A stretch of DNA of 56,880 nt from Salisapilia sapeloensis. Taxonomy: Eukaryota > Oomycota > Peronosporomycetes > Peronosporales > Salisapiliaceae. This document shows positions 10,700 to 19,693 of this stretch, piece after piece. The translations under genes and the position numbers were made by a program. Where the stretch lies: contig JAADVB010000110.1 in the NCBI GenBank assembly GCA_023334545.1, forward strand, positions 1-56,880. The letters run 5' to 3'. Each line of letters begins with the position of its first letter. Within the stretch, counting starts at the first letter, position 1. The notes under the pieces are model-generated. The model saw only the letters and a program-made list of their open reading frames with translations. It ran no database searches and was not told the DNA's origin.

Positions 10700-10812
10700 T
10701 CGTCTAATTTCTGTATTAAGAATGCAATTCTTTTTTCGTGATTTCATCCACTTGATATCTCCCTCGGATAATGTTGTGTTCTCGTACTCGTCCTCCATTC
10801 ATCCACGGATGC

Positions 10813-10837
10813 CTTCATTTTTCATTTTTCATCTTGG
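10813..10837 (+). promoter_or_regulatory. Inr+FPR-like oomycete core promoter
   Basis: A TTCATTTTTCATTTTTC core followed by ATCTTGG lies 24 nt before the ATG at 10861. It resembles the full oomycete pattern TCATTYYNCAWTTTTNNYTTGG, with one extra base before TTGG. The element supports starting the gene at 10861 rather than at the more upstream in-frame codons, and is good evidence for the oomycete origin of the window. Confidence 0.7.
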
Positions 10838-10860
10838 AAGCCCAAGTTACCACTGCTATC

Positions 10861-11340
10861 ATGACACGTACAATCCAGCTATCTATCTTGTTCATGGCAC
10901 TGTCGATCGTGCATGCCGACATCCTTACTGGATTCTTTACCAACACGGAGGAGCTAAAGGACTTCAATGAAGAAGTCGTGAAAGAGATGAACAAGTATCG
11001 AGAGAAAGATGCGGCGTTGTGTGTAAATGACGACTTGATGAACATAGCACAAAAGCAATCGCAGAAGCAGCGCGATAAGAATATCGTGGCACATCGAGGA
11101 AAAGGAATTGAAGATGAGATCAAGGAGAAGGATATCAAGTATAAGGAAATTGCAGTGTATGCTATTGCTGATGATTTTAATGTTACTGATTTCGTCAAGC
11201 ACGTGGACGAGACGGAGAAACCTTTTATCACTGGCGGATATAAGATCTTTGGAGTTGGTTTTGCCGATAGATTCTGGACTGCGATTGCCCTGAACGCGGA
11301 TGCTTCAGCCTACTGCGATAAGAAAAGTGAAAAGAGGTAG
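10861..11340 (+). CDS. Small secreted protein, eroded CAP/SCP fold
   Basis: Intronless, 159 aa, with a clear signal peptide (about 1-19). The rest aligns by eye with the CAP protein at 4418: VNDDLMNIAQKQSQ with the first CAP helix, IVAHRGKGIEDEI (H78) with MAHEGSDGSTIADRI, and YKIFGVGFADRFWTAI with the final FGAGY...FWSQ strands. The GEN motif (around residue 100) and the second histidine motif (PGHR, around 121) are gone. It is therefore a CAP-fold relative without the conserved cavity residues. Two Cys remain (C54 and C152) and could pair. Role unknown; small, secreted and fast-evolving, it could be an effector-like protein, but that is inference only. Confidence 0.75.
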   Translation: MTRTIQLSILFMALSIVHADILTGFFTNTEELKDFNEEVVKEMNKYREKDAALCVNDDLMNIAQKQSQKQRDKNIVAHRGKGIEDEIKEKDIKYKEIAVYAIADDFNVTDFVKHVDETEKPFITGGYKIFGVGFADRFWTAIALNADASAYCDKKSEKR

Positions 11341-11549
11341 AAGATAAGAATGAAACGCTATCATTTAGTGCACGACACGAGTTAATACTTTGGGTATTAA
11401 TAATCATACGAAAGCATTAAAACGCAAGGCTCGATAGTCGAGAAGCGATAGTTTTGAAACGGATAGAGTAGAGGTTAATAGCATTATTTTCAGATTATAT
11501 CCCAGTCTGTCCGGGGCGCCCAACTCACTTGTAATTTCCTGAGTTGATT

Positions 11550-12407
11550 ATGACACTCGTGGACACGAAAGCTCTGGATGTGCAGTCCTCTGGCTTTGCT
11601 ACACATGTGAAAGCTTCAGAAGGGATGCATACCTTTAACATGTATATCGGGGCACCAGTGACGTTACTGATCAACTACTCTCTCTTCCAATATCTAACGA
11701 CAATGTACTTTGCCCGAAGAAGGCAATGGAGAGTGGCGAGCCTCATCTTTGCTGCCTTCCTTGGCTTTGTGGTTCTTGTTCCTCAGGCGAGTCCAGATGA
11801 GGACTTTGTCGACAGCATGAACGATGTGTCCGAGCTATGCTCTGCGCTTACGTTTCTAACCCAAGTGACTATCATCGGGCACGATGTCCTCCGTCGAGTC
11901 AAGGTGCCAGCACTGAGATACCTCACGTACTCTGCTGAGGTTCTTGCCTTCCTCAGCTGGGTTCTTATCCTTGTCAACTTTATCGAGCTGGCATTTACCA
12001 ACGGCCACGCCTTGGGCTTCATGATCGAGCTCGACAACATTGTGGAAATCGTAAGTCTGAGTTTTGTCTTCTTCTTCCGGTTTTACTATCTGTCCTTGGC
12101 GAAGAATGGATGGAAGGCAATGGCAAAGACCCGCAAGATGGACATTTTCCTCTACATGCTGTTCATGACCCACGAGTATCCGTTCATGATACTCACTGAA
12201 GTTACAGGTGATAGCTGGGAATTCGTCCAGGCGCTTTATATGCGTGTGACGATGGCCATGTGCCTTATCACAACCATAAGGGACAAGATCAGAAGCAGAG
12301 CTACGAATTGCGCAACATCAGGAACGAGTCGAGGACCTCAAGTAGCAAGATCCTTCGAAGGTGGCGCGACTTCCGTTGTACCAGGAAAAAGTATGCGAGA
12401 GCATTAA
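11550..12407 (+). CDS. Multipass membrane protein, unknown
   Basis: Intronless, 285 aa from the first in-frame ATG. The N-terminal 35 residues are soluble. Five to six hydrophobic segments follow between about residues 36 and 240 (around 36-55, 65-80, 95-115, 130-148, 165-185 and 195-212). The C-terminal tail is basic and Ser/Thr/Gly-rich and probably cytosolic. The arrangement, with short loops and charged residues (Asp/Glu, Arg) inside the helical region, recalls seven-pass sensor or regulator proteins, but no signature motif is visible. I do not recognise the family. The 200-nt upstream gap holds no other gene. Confidence 0.65.
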   Translation: MTLVDTKALDVQSSGFATHVKASEGMHTFNMYIGAPVTLLINYSLFQYLTTMYFARRRQWRVASLIFAAFLGFVVLVPQASPDEDFVDSMNDVSELCSALTFLTQVTIIGHDVLRRVKVPALRYLTYSAEVLAFLSWVLILVNFIELAFTNGHALGFMIELDNIVEIVSLSFVFFFRFYYLSLAKNGWKAMAKTRKMDIFLYMLFMTHEYPFMILTEVTGDSWEFVQALYMRVTMAMCLITTIRDKIRSRATNCATSGTSRGPQVARSFEGGATSVVPGKSMREH

Positions 12408-12660
12408 ATGCAGACTAAAATACTACTTTACATGTACCTCCTATGGATACACGTTCACTAGCGGCTTACGTACGTCAGTGACTTGATGCTACTAACCAAC
12501 CTAATCGATCTGGTCTGGCCGCCAAAGCTCATGGCATTCGTTGACTAAAGCTCTCGCTGCTCGTACGCAAGACCTAAGCACGTGCCGATAAGAACCTACA
12601 TTCGGGCGCACGGACGAATGTAACTACCGACGCTATAGATATCATTTCGCAGATAACAAA
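12408..12660. other. Intergenic, nothing recognised
   Basis: Short convergent gap between the membrane-protein gene and the minus-strand candidate ending at 12661. I see no open frame of note, RNA gene or repeat. Confidence 0.5.
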
Positions 12661-12982
12661 CTACATGTTGGCATCCATGGGCTTGCGTGATGACTTTAAA
12701 TAAGCAACGTGTATTACGTGTAGTGTGCAAGAACCCGATGCTTTAAAATTTTGCGTGGAGAATAGGAGATGCGCTTGGAGAAAACGCATCTCGAGGAGGT
12801 AAGCTTCCTGTCGTCTGGACACTTGAACAGTTTGTAGCCATCGCTCGATTTCCATACAAATCCGCCCATGCGCATGTTGCCTAATTTCAACTTGTACCCA
12901 GAAAGAATGCTAGATGTGCACTTTAGCCCGGATACATTCCCTGGACTGCCACGTAGTAATCGTCGGGGAGAACATGCGCCAT
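12661..12982 (-). CDS. Small spliced gene candidate, 88 aa, unknown
   Basis: Two-exon model: 12982-12936 and 12880-12661, with a 55-nt GT-AG intron (GTATCC ... AATTAG) whose removal restores one frame to a TAG at 12661-12663. The protein begins MAHVLPDDYYVAVQG and contains a helical stretch (EIERWLQTVQ ... LEMRFLQAH). No family recognised, no signal peptide. A competing unspliced minus-strand frame at 12714-13037 (107 cod.) covers the same DNA. The spliced model is preferred because intron length and splice signals match the other genes here. The start lies about 120 nt from the NADAR gene on the other strand. Confidence 0.4.
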
Positions 12983-13099
12983 CGTGCGACAACACACATA
13001 ACCCAGAAATATCCAACTTGACTTTAGTGGTGGGCATCCCCCGCAGATATGGTTCATTCTATCTTCATTTGTAAATTCGACCACTTGAGATCACTTGGC

Positions 13100-13654
13100 A
13101 TGGTACCTGAACGCAAGAACTCGATCTACTTTGCATTTGCTCACGACAGTCCCATGGGATTTCTAAGTAACTCGTACGAATGCGCATTTGAATTGAATGG
13201 CATGACGTTTCAGTCGGTGGAGCAGTACCTAGCAAAGAAGAAGCAAGAGACTTTTGAACCTACCAACGAGTCCTTAGCAAGTGATATACTCGAAGCGACA
13301 TCACCAGAGCAAGCTATTAAATTGGCACAACAAGTGTCACCTTGTGATGCGGAAACATGGAATCATACTCGACTCGTGGCACTAGTCGATGCATTGGCCC
13401 AAAAGTTTTCGTCTCCAGAGCTCAAGGACAAGTTACTAGCGACGGGTCGCAAGCGCATTTATTACGTCATGCCGGACGACTCGGAATGGGGCATCGGCTT
13501 AACGACAGATGAAGTTGAACGTATTTTTATTCGAAACCCAGATTTCCGGGAGCAAGGCGACGTGGATGATGCGACTCGGACAAACAAATTCGGGACGAAT
13601 CTACTAGGCAACGCTCTTGTGGAAACACGAAGGCGATTGCAAGCCAACAACTAA
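13100..13654 (+). CDS. NADAR (YbiA/COG3236)-family protein
   Basis: Intronless, 184 aa from the second Met; an ATG at 13049 would add 17 residues. I prefer 13100 because a possible initiator-like run (TTCATTCTATCTTCATTTG) sits at about 13052-13070. The protein shows the NADAR landmarks: FLSNSYECAFELNGMTFQSVEQYLAKKK near the N-terminus (Glu in SVEQY), DDSEWGIGL late in the domain, and NLLGNALVETRRRL at the C-terminus. Characterised bacterial and plant relatives hydrolyse N-glycosidic bonds in riboflavin pathway intermediates, and others act in ADP-ribose chemistry. The substrate here cannot be told from sequence. Confidence 0.87.
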   Translation: MVPERKNSIYFAFAHDSPMGFLSNSYECAFELNGMTFQSVEQYLAKKKQETFEPTNESLASDILEATSPEQAIKLAQQVSPCDAETWNHTRLVALVDALAQKFSSPELKDKLLATGRKRIYYVMPDDSEWGIGLTTDEVERIFIRNPDFREQGDVDDATRTNKFGTNLLGNALVETRRRLQANN

Positions 13655-13724
13655 GTCCGTCGGACGTATTTAATGTAATAAAGTATCCATTACAAGGAAG
13701 TACATGCGTCATTGTTCCTATTGT

Positions 13725-15242
13725 TCAAAACCAGCTCGTGAGCTGTTCCTTGTCTTTAGATGCTTGGAGAGCTCCGAGCGCTCCAGTGCAAGCGTATGGT
13801 TGGAACGGCGCCTTCTTCTTCTTCACACGTGATTTCTTCACTTTCTTCCGAGACGATCTTGTTCTTTTCTCAGTCTCCTGATCATTGTCGCCAGCGTACC
13901 CATCTTCATCCACATCTTTCGATCCTTCTTGACTGTCCTTCGTTTCTTTACAAGCGATCTGTTCCCAATCATCTGGTGCCACTGGATCGACTTGTGGCAT
14001 AGGCAGAGACGGTTCTGGATCCAAAGGAAGCACTTGCTCCTCTGCCTCATCTTCTTGACTAACAGGAGCTACGGATCGTTGAGGCAGTCGCCCAAAGTCC
14101 TTCTTCCATAACTGGAGAATGTGTATATGATAGTCCACAAGAGACTGGAAGTGTTCTTCTTCCGTAAAATTTGGATCTAGCACTGGTGGGAGACGACTAA
14201 AGACCATGGCGAGGACCATGTCGAGTAGATTCATACTGTCATGCTGAAAGATACCCTTGCACTCGTCTTCCTCTAGTGTCGGTTCATTCAAGAAAGTATC
14301 CAGGAGCTGTGTCAATCTATTTTCAATGTCTTCGAGCTTACGCTCTAGCAATGGCATGTTCTTGCCTTTCGAGGTGGAGGAAAGTTTTTCTTGAAAAGAG
14401 TCTCGAAGACGTGTGAGGTCGTCGATTTCACTCGATAGACGCTCCTGCTCGGTTATATATCGATCATGCTCACTCTGTGCTAAAGTTTCTACTTCGGATA
14501 TGACGTCGTACTTCCATTTAAGGTCACGTGAACACTTGCGAATACAGTCCTTGACGGCATTTACGCTTTTCCATATCGTTGGTTCGGATAATGTGTAGTA
14601 GTACTCGTGGAGTTGCATGTCAGAAATTTCCGTCGGATAGTCGACGACAGCAAAGACGTCTTCTGGGTATGCTAAATGAAGACTATCTAAGAGAGATCGG
14701 CAGGAGCCATTGGAGCAGTGGAAGCATAGCTTCTCTTCGAAGAGACCGTCGATGATGTGTAGATAATGCTGTCGTATCGTACGTTTAACCGTTTCGTACA
14801 TGTCCATGAGCTCATCAGGGTCTTCTGGCAGTCCGTCTCGATCATTTCCACCACTTCCTTCAGCTAAATGAGCTCCGTGCAGCCTTGTCAAGTTGACAAT
14901 GAGGATGGGGAAGTCGTCTGGTAAGTCTGGCAGGTCATCTTCGACCCATGTATCCGTCACTTCTTTCTTTTCTACCTGGTGACCTGCATGTTTGTCTGTA
15001 CTAATCCGTCTCGTCACTTCATTCCAATCATCCCGATCTTCCCATGAACCTGCCTCCTGCGTCGGGCTGTCTACGATCTCACTCGCTTTCGTCGTCTCCT
15101 GACGCGTAGATTGCTCATTAGGAGCTGCTCTTTTGCGTCGATAGGAATCAGGTATTTTTAAACTCATGGTCATGCCCATATCGCTCGTATGTGTCGGTAG
15201 TACGACGCGAGGGGCGCCATCCCGTCGCCCAAGCACCTCCAT
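13725..15242 (-). CDS. Conserved-looking coiled-coil protein, unknown
   Basis: Intronless, 505 aa. The N-terminal 120 residues are charged and disordered. The central part (about 130-250) is globular with a Cys-rich spot (CFHCSNGSC) and the PEDVFAVVDYPTEISD segment. A coiled coil spans about 250-320. The C-terminal 100 residues are acidic, then strongly basic (KKVKKSRVKKKKAPF), a likely nuclear or nucleolar targeting signal, ending in PYACTGALGALQASKD. No catalytic motif is visible. I do not recognise the family. A nuclear scaffold or RNA-related role would fit the composition but is only a guess. Confidence 0.7.
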   Translation of the reverse strand: MEVLGRRDGAPRVVLPTHTSDMGMTMSLKIPDSYRRKRAAPNEQSTRQETTKASEIVDSPTQEAGSWEDRDDWNEVTRRISTDKHAGHQVEKKEVTDTWVEDDLPDLPDDFPILIVNLTRLHGAHLAEGSGGNDRDGLPEDPDELMDMYETVKRTIRQHYLHIIDGLFEEKLCFHCSNGSCRSLLDSLHLAYPEDVFAVVDYPTEISDMQLHEYYYTLSEPTIWKSVNAVKDCIRKCSRDLKWKYDVISEVETLAQSEHDRYITEQERLSSEIDDLTRLRDSFQEKLSSTSKGKNMPLLERKLEDIENRLTQLLDTFLNEPTLEEDECKGIFQHDSMNLLDMVLAMVFSRLPPVLDPNFTEEEHFQSLVDYHIHILQLWKKDFGRLPQRSVAPVSQEDEAEEQVLPLDPEPSLPMPQVDPVAPDDWEQIACKETKDSQEGSKDVDEDGYAGDNDQETEKRTRSSRKKVKKSRVKKKKAPFQPYACTGALGALQASKDKEQLTSWF

Positions 15243-15420
15243 TCTTTGCCGATTGGTGTCTGATTCGTCGGATTATACAAATTCCAAGTGTACATATAAG
15301 ATATGAGGTAAGGTACTTGTATCTCTGACACGATTCTTTCATTTGGCATTTTGACACTTGGATACTAGGAATACTGCTCTATATCTGCATTTTGAGACGC
15401 ATTGGGTGGATGCGATTAGG

Positions 15421-18400
15421 ATGACTAAACTCAGGCGTGCGTATTCTATAGCCTGATATCATTGGATGCACAATATGCATTAATAGAACTTAAATAGGTG
15501 GTGATTGGCACAGGGATCGGAGTCGTGTTTCGGATCGCGACACTTCATCTACTCAGAAAGGAAACAGGAAACGATACAAGCATCAGAAAGCACGTGTATC
15601 GACTTCAAGGGACTCTAGCAGTAGGCAGAATGAATATGAGAGCAGCATGTCGAGTGAAACGAGCGAAAGTGATGAACGTCCGGCACCAAAGTTATTGACA
15701 GCAGCACGTGCGGCACAAATTGTTCAAGGCAAGAGACGTCGGCCGCGACTTGCTTCTCCAGACATGAGTGGTAGTGAGGATGAGTCAAAGGAGACGATTG
15801 GGTTGTCACCTCTACGAAAGAAATCAAAAGTAGGCACTAGCCAAAAGGAAGGTGCTTCAACCTCTGCAGACACAAAGAAGTCGAGTGCGAAAAAGGATAA
15901 GCAACCGCAGGCAATTAATTTATTATCATCTTCTTCATCAGGTTCAGAGGACTCAGATGCGTCCACAAGGAGCCAACAGAGATCTTTCCGAGGCCATAAG
16001 AAGCCTTCAGCGAAAAAGCCATCGACGCGTGGACAGAACAGAGAAAACGAAGCCATAAAGAATCAATTAGATCAACAATGGAGTGAAAAAGTCTCATACT
16101 CTGACATTATGGCACAAGAAGAAGAGTTGAGACGCATCGAAAGAGCGAAGAGGCAACAAAAAGGAAATCCAGCACCTTCTAAGCCTTCAGCAGCACCGAG
16201 CAAGCCGTCAGTACCGCCATTGAAGTCGTCCGCGCCAAAGAAAGAAAAGAAGAAGGCGAAGAAACCTACAAAGCTGGCACGCAAGTCACTCGCTCGCAAG
16301 TCGGTGGCCAAGAAGCATCCGGTCGAAGATGAGAAAGAAGATTATGAGGAAACACCCATGGCGGTAGAAGAGCGCACTCATCCAAAGACAGGAAAGAAAT
16401 CCATGAAGCGCGATAGCATGTCTGTGAGTGTTGAACAATCCCTTACATCTGATAAGCAGAAGCATCCGATCCTTCATCCGACTGCTTGGCGATGTCTCAA
16501 GTCGAATGTAGTGCCTCGGAACATACTACCGGATGGAGACGACATCGATCCTCCGTTTTCAAAGAAAAATAATTATGCATTAACGGACTTTGATGACTCT
16601 GGTGACGTCGCGGACATTTGTCGCTTCGTCTCAAGAGCAGAGATGGATCCGTCGATGAAGGAAGACGACATGGATGATCGCATTCGCAATGTAATCGACG
16701 TCCAATTACCCATGTTGGAGGAGTTAAAGACAAAGAGGACAAAAGCTTTAATCCAAATCGCTCGGAAGCAAATAAGACACTATAAGGGACTTGGCTGTGG
16801 GTTAAAAGTAGACGATGGTCGTAGTGAGATGTCTGTGAACGACGTTTCGGCTGGCATCCAGGCTCTAGACATCCATCCCTCGGAACGGATTATCGCACAT
16901 CGACTGCAGCACACTCCGCCACCAGCACAAGCAGTGGAACAATTGGAAAATACTCGATTCACACACGGCGAAGCAGTAGATGGGAACCCATATAAAATAA
17001 AGAAGACGGTTCCAACGCTAATGGAGGGAGACATGCATGTCTTAAGGACGCCTATTGAACGTATGCGGAAAGGATCAGCCTATGCAGGTATCCGAACGTC
17101 TCTATATGTGGAAGATTACAAGCCAGGGAAGCCAAGAGTGGATCCAGAGTTGGTTTCGAATGATGCGTATGGGTTTGCAGACATGGAGGAAGAGTTTTTA
17201 GAATACTTGCTACGAGCCGTCGTGTCTTGCTGTGGTCGTAACGATATGACCTTTGCTGGTATTCAAAGAGTCATGTGTCTTCGGAAACCAGGGAAATGGT
17301 ACGAAGAGCTGGAGGAATGGCATTATTTAACCAAGAAGAGTAGAAAGAGAATTTACGAAGTAAAGGAGAGATGGACGTCACTTCCGACGTCGATACAAAA
17401 ACTAGCGAGTCAGCTATGGTACATTAACTCAGATTCCTCTCGTTACTCATTAGAGCATCGACTATCCCCTCCACCACCATTTCGATCCAGCTATCTCGCC
17501 AATTCCAAGAACTTTGGGCTACGACAAGCAGTTGACTATGATGGTCTTGTAGGGTATACTCGTTCCTTCCTATGTCGTCGATGCTACGTGTACAACTGCC
17601 AGAACCATGGAATTGACTTTGCACTCCCGAAGAAACGTAGTACGCCAGCTTACCCTGTCTTGCACAAGTTTAATCTTCGCTTAAACAAGCCCGTGGTGGA
17701 AGATGATCACTACAGTTTCTTATCGAAAGGCACGGATGCTGTGGAAGTAAGAGATAGTGACTCTGATGAGCAGCAAGATACAGCTCCAATAGCTAGACGT
17801 CAGTCCAGTCGGTCATTAACGCAAGTGTCGTCTAGAGCGACAGCTAGTGTCGTTGCACAGGAAGTGCAGGAGAAGACGTATCGCTATCAGCAAGAGATTG
17901 CAAAGAAACAAAAGCGATTAAAGTTAGTTCGTAGTACTAATGCAGACGAGTATTTGGACGGAAGCTACGGTCCGATGGTTAAACGACATTTGGAGCATGT
18001 CCAGGTAGATGCGCCTTTTTGTAGTACCTACTGCTACAAGAAAGACATGTCCGTTGGATTGAGTGTAGCAGCTTTAAATGACGTTGAGAAGGTTTTGATT
18101 CAAAAATTGGCGCAAGTGATGATGGGAAATGCGTGTGCTATATCGATGTTGCTGACTAGTAATCGATGCGACTGTGCTACCGTCCATCGCTTCATCCAAG
18201 AGAACGCGAATACGATCCAAGCTTCGATTCTATCGACTCTGACTAGTACTAAGCAACGTACAGGACATGCCAAGACAGGATCGATCAAGAGTGTGGACGC
18301 CAAGGTAGCACACAGGTACGTTCCGTGCAATCATAACGGTCCATGTGGCAAGTGCAGTTGCAATGAGCGTGGTCACTACTGTGAGAGGGCGTGTGCTTGT

Positions 18401-19060
18401 CCGCGTGACTGCTCCAATCGATTCCGTGGGTGCGTCTGTGAGCTCGGACAATGTGGTGGCGAGATGTGTCCTTGCTTCCGTGCCGGGCGTGAATGCGATC
18501 CGGACTATTGTTGGAGCTGTGGTGCGACAGATGCAGCGGTGATGCATCTAGTGGACGGCATGAAGGAACTCACGATGAAAGAGGCGCGAGTGTGTCAGAA
18601 CGTGAATATGCTGAGGCACCAACATAAGCTAGTGCGTGTGGCGTTCTCGGATACGCATGGCTTGGGCGCGTTTGCAGCGGAAGGTATACCGAAAGGCGAT
18701 TTTGTGTGGGAGTACGTTGGTGAGCTCGTGTCCGACGCAGAAGCTGATCGTCGAGGAGAAGTGTATAAGAAGGACGATGCCCAACGAAGTTACTTGTACG
18801 ATGTGAGTTTGGAGGAAGTCGTGGATGCCATGCGCAAGGGGAATAAAGCTAAGTTTGCGAATCATATGAAAGATCCGGAAGCAAACTTGACACCACGACT
18901 CATGCGTGTGCGTGGCGAGAATCGGATCGCGATGTTTGCCAATCGTGCTATCGCGTGCGGTGATGAGCTTTTCTTTAATTACAATTATTCTCAATCGTCT
19001 GCGCCGACGTGGGGCAAGGAAGATGGTCAGAGAGAGGAATCTTTGGAAACAATGGAGTAA
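15421..19060 (+). CDS. EZH-type histone H3 lysine methyltransferase
   Basis: The main exon is open with ATG at 15647 (1137 codons). The frame is also open upstream to 15494 in Ser/Arg-rich sequence, and a 20-nt exon at 15421-15440 (ATG ... GC|GTATTC) joined across 15441-15513 (73 nt, ending CACAG) keeps frame, giving 1188 aa. The C-terminal part has a CXC domain (Cys clusters CNHNGPCGKCSCN to CWSCG) directly before SET, with EYVGELVSDAEADRRG, RKGNKAKFANHM and GDELFFNYNYSQ. CXC+SET with DEADRRG-like spacing is typical of the Polycomb PRC2 catalytic subunit. It likely trimethylates H3K27. The N-terminal 450 residues are basic, Ser-rich and longer than in animal EZH2 (about 750 aa total). The FNYNY variant replaces FDYRY. 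Confidence 0.88.
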
Positions 19061-19693
19061 TTTTTACGTCAAGCAAATGCCTTTTAGTATGGTCTTCGAG
19101 ATCCGCGTGTTCGCGAGTCACTCGTGACGATCCAAGCACTGGTCTTACTTGACACCCTATCTCAGTCATCTGGATTATATCGGATACTATTCAAACTTCT
19201 TCATTCAATCTTATTCTCGCTCTGATCTACATCTACATACTGACGGATAGATGGACTATAAAGCAGATCGTCGTACTGAGCTGAGCGTCAGCTATCTTTC
19301 TGCTCAAGATTTTTCCATCTGGAAACTTCGTAGAATGTTTTCGAACTGGACGTGTGCTCCATTCGTTTCAGTCATTTTGCAACGAGATCTAGTGCCTCCG
19401 ATCTTTTCGTACGAAGCGACTTATCTCGGTTCTACTTTGTCTTTCGCTTGTCGAAAACAGCCATTCGTAGCTCTTTTCGTACTAGCGTTTTTCGTTCTTC
19501 CAAGCAAATCTATTGTCGGGAGCCGTCACTCGGTTTCCGTCCAGTCACCACGCGTAAGTCCACTCAGAGTCGCTGCCGCCGCCAACGTTTGCTGAGGACT
19601 GACGGGAAAACCACAACGCCCAGCAGACGAGCGAGATAGCATTCCCTACGCCCAACTGCTTACCACAAAACTTTAAACTAGCGAGACGTCGTC
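19061..19693 (+). promoter_or_regulatory. Long leader/promoter of the ODC gene with an upstream ORF
   Basis: 633 nt without a recognised gene. An ATG at 19251 opens a 114-codon frame ending at 19595. It has no known motif and overlaps a consensus donor CGC|GTAAGTC at 19554. An acceptor-like CTAG at 19680-19681 would make a 128-nt intron in the 5' leader, 12 nt before the ODC ATG. The frame may be an upstream ORF in the leader, or the whole stretch may be promoter. In other eukaryotes ODC mRNAs commonly have long, regulated leaders. Confidence 0.4.

Noticed and set aside
12714-13037. Unspliced 107-codon minus-strand ORF
   Set aside because: It overlaps the NADAR promoter by lying 11 nt from ATG 13049, and the two-exon model in another frame has better splice signals. 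Not fully excluded.
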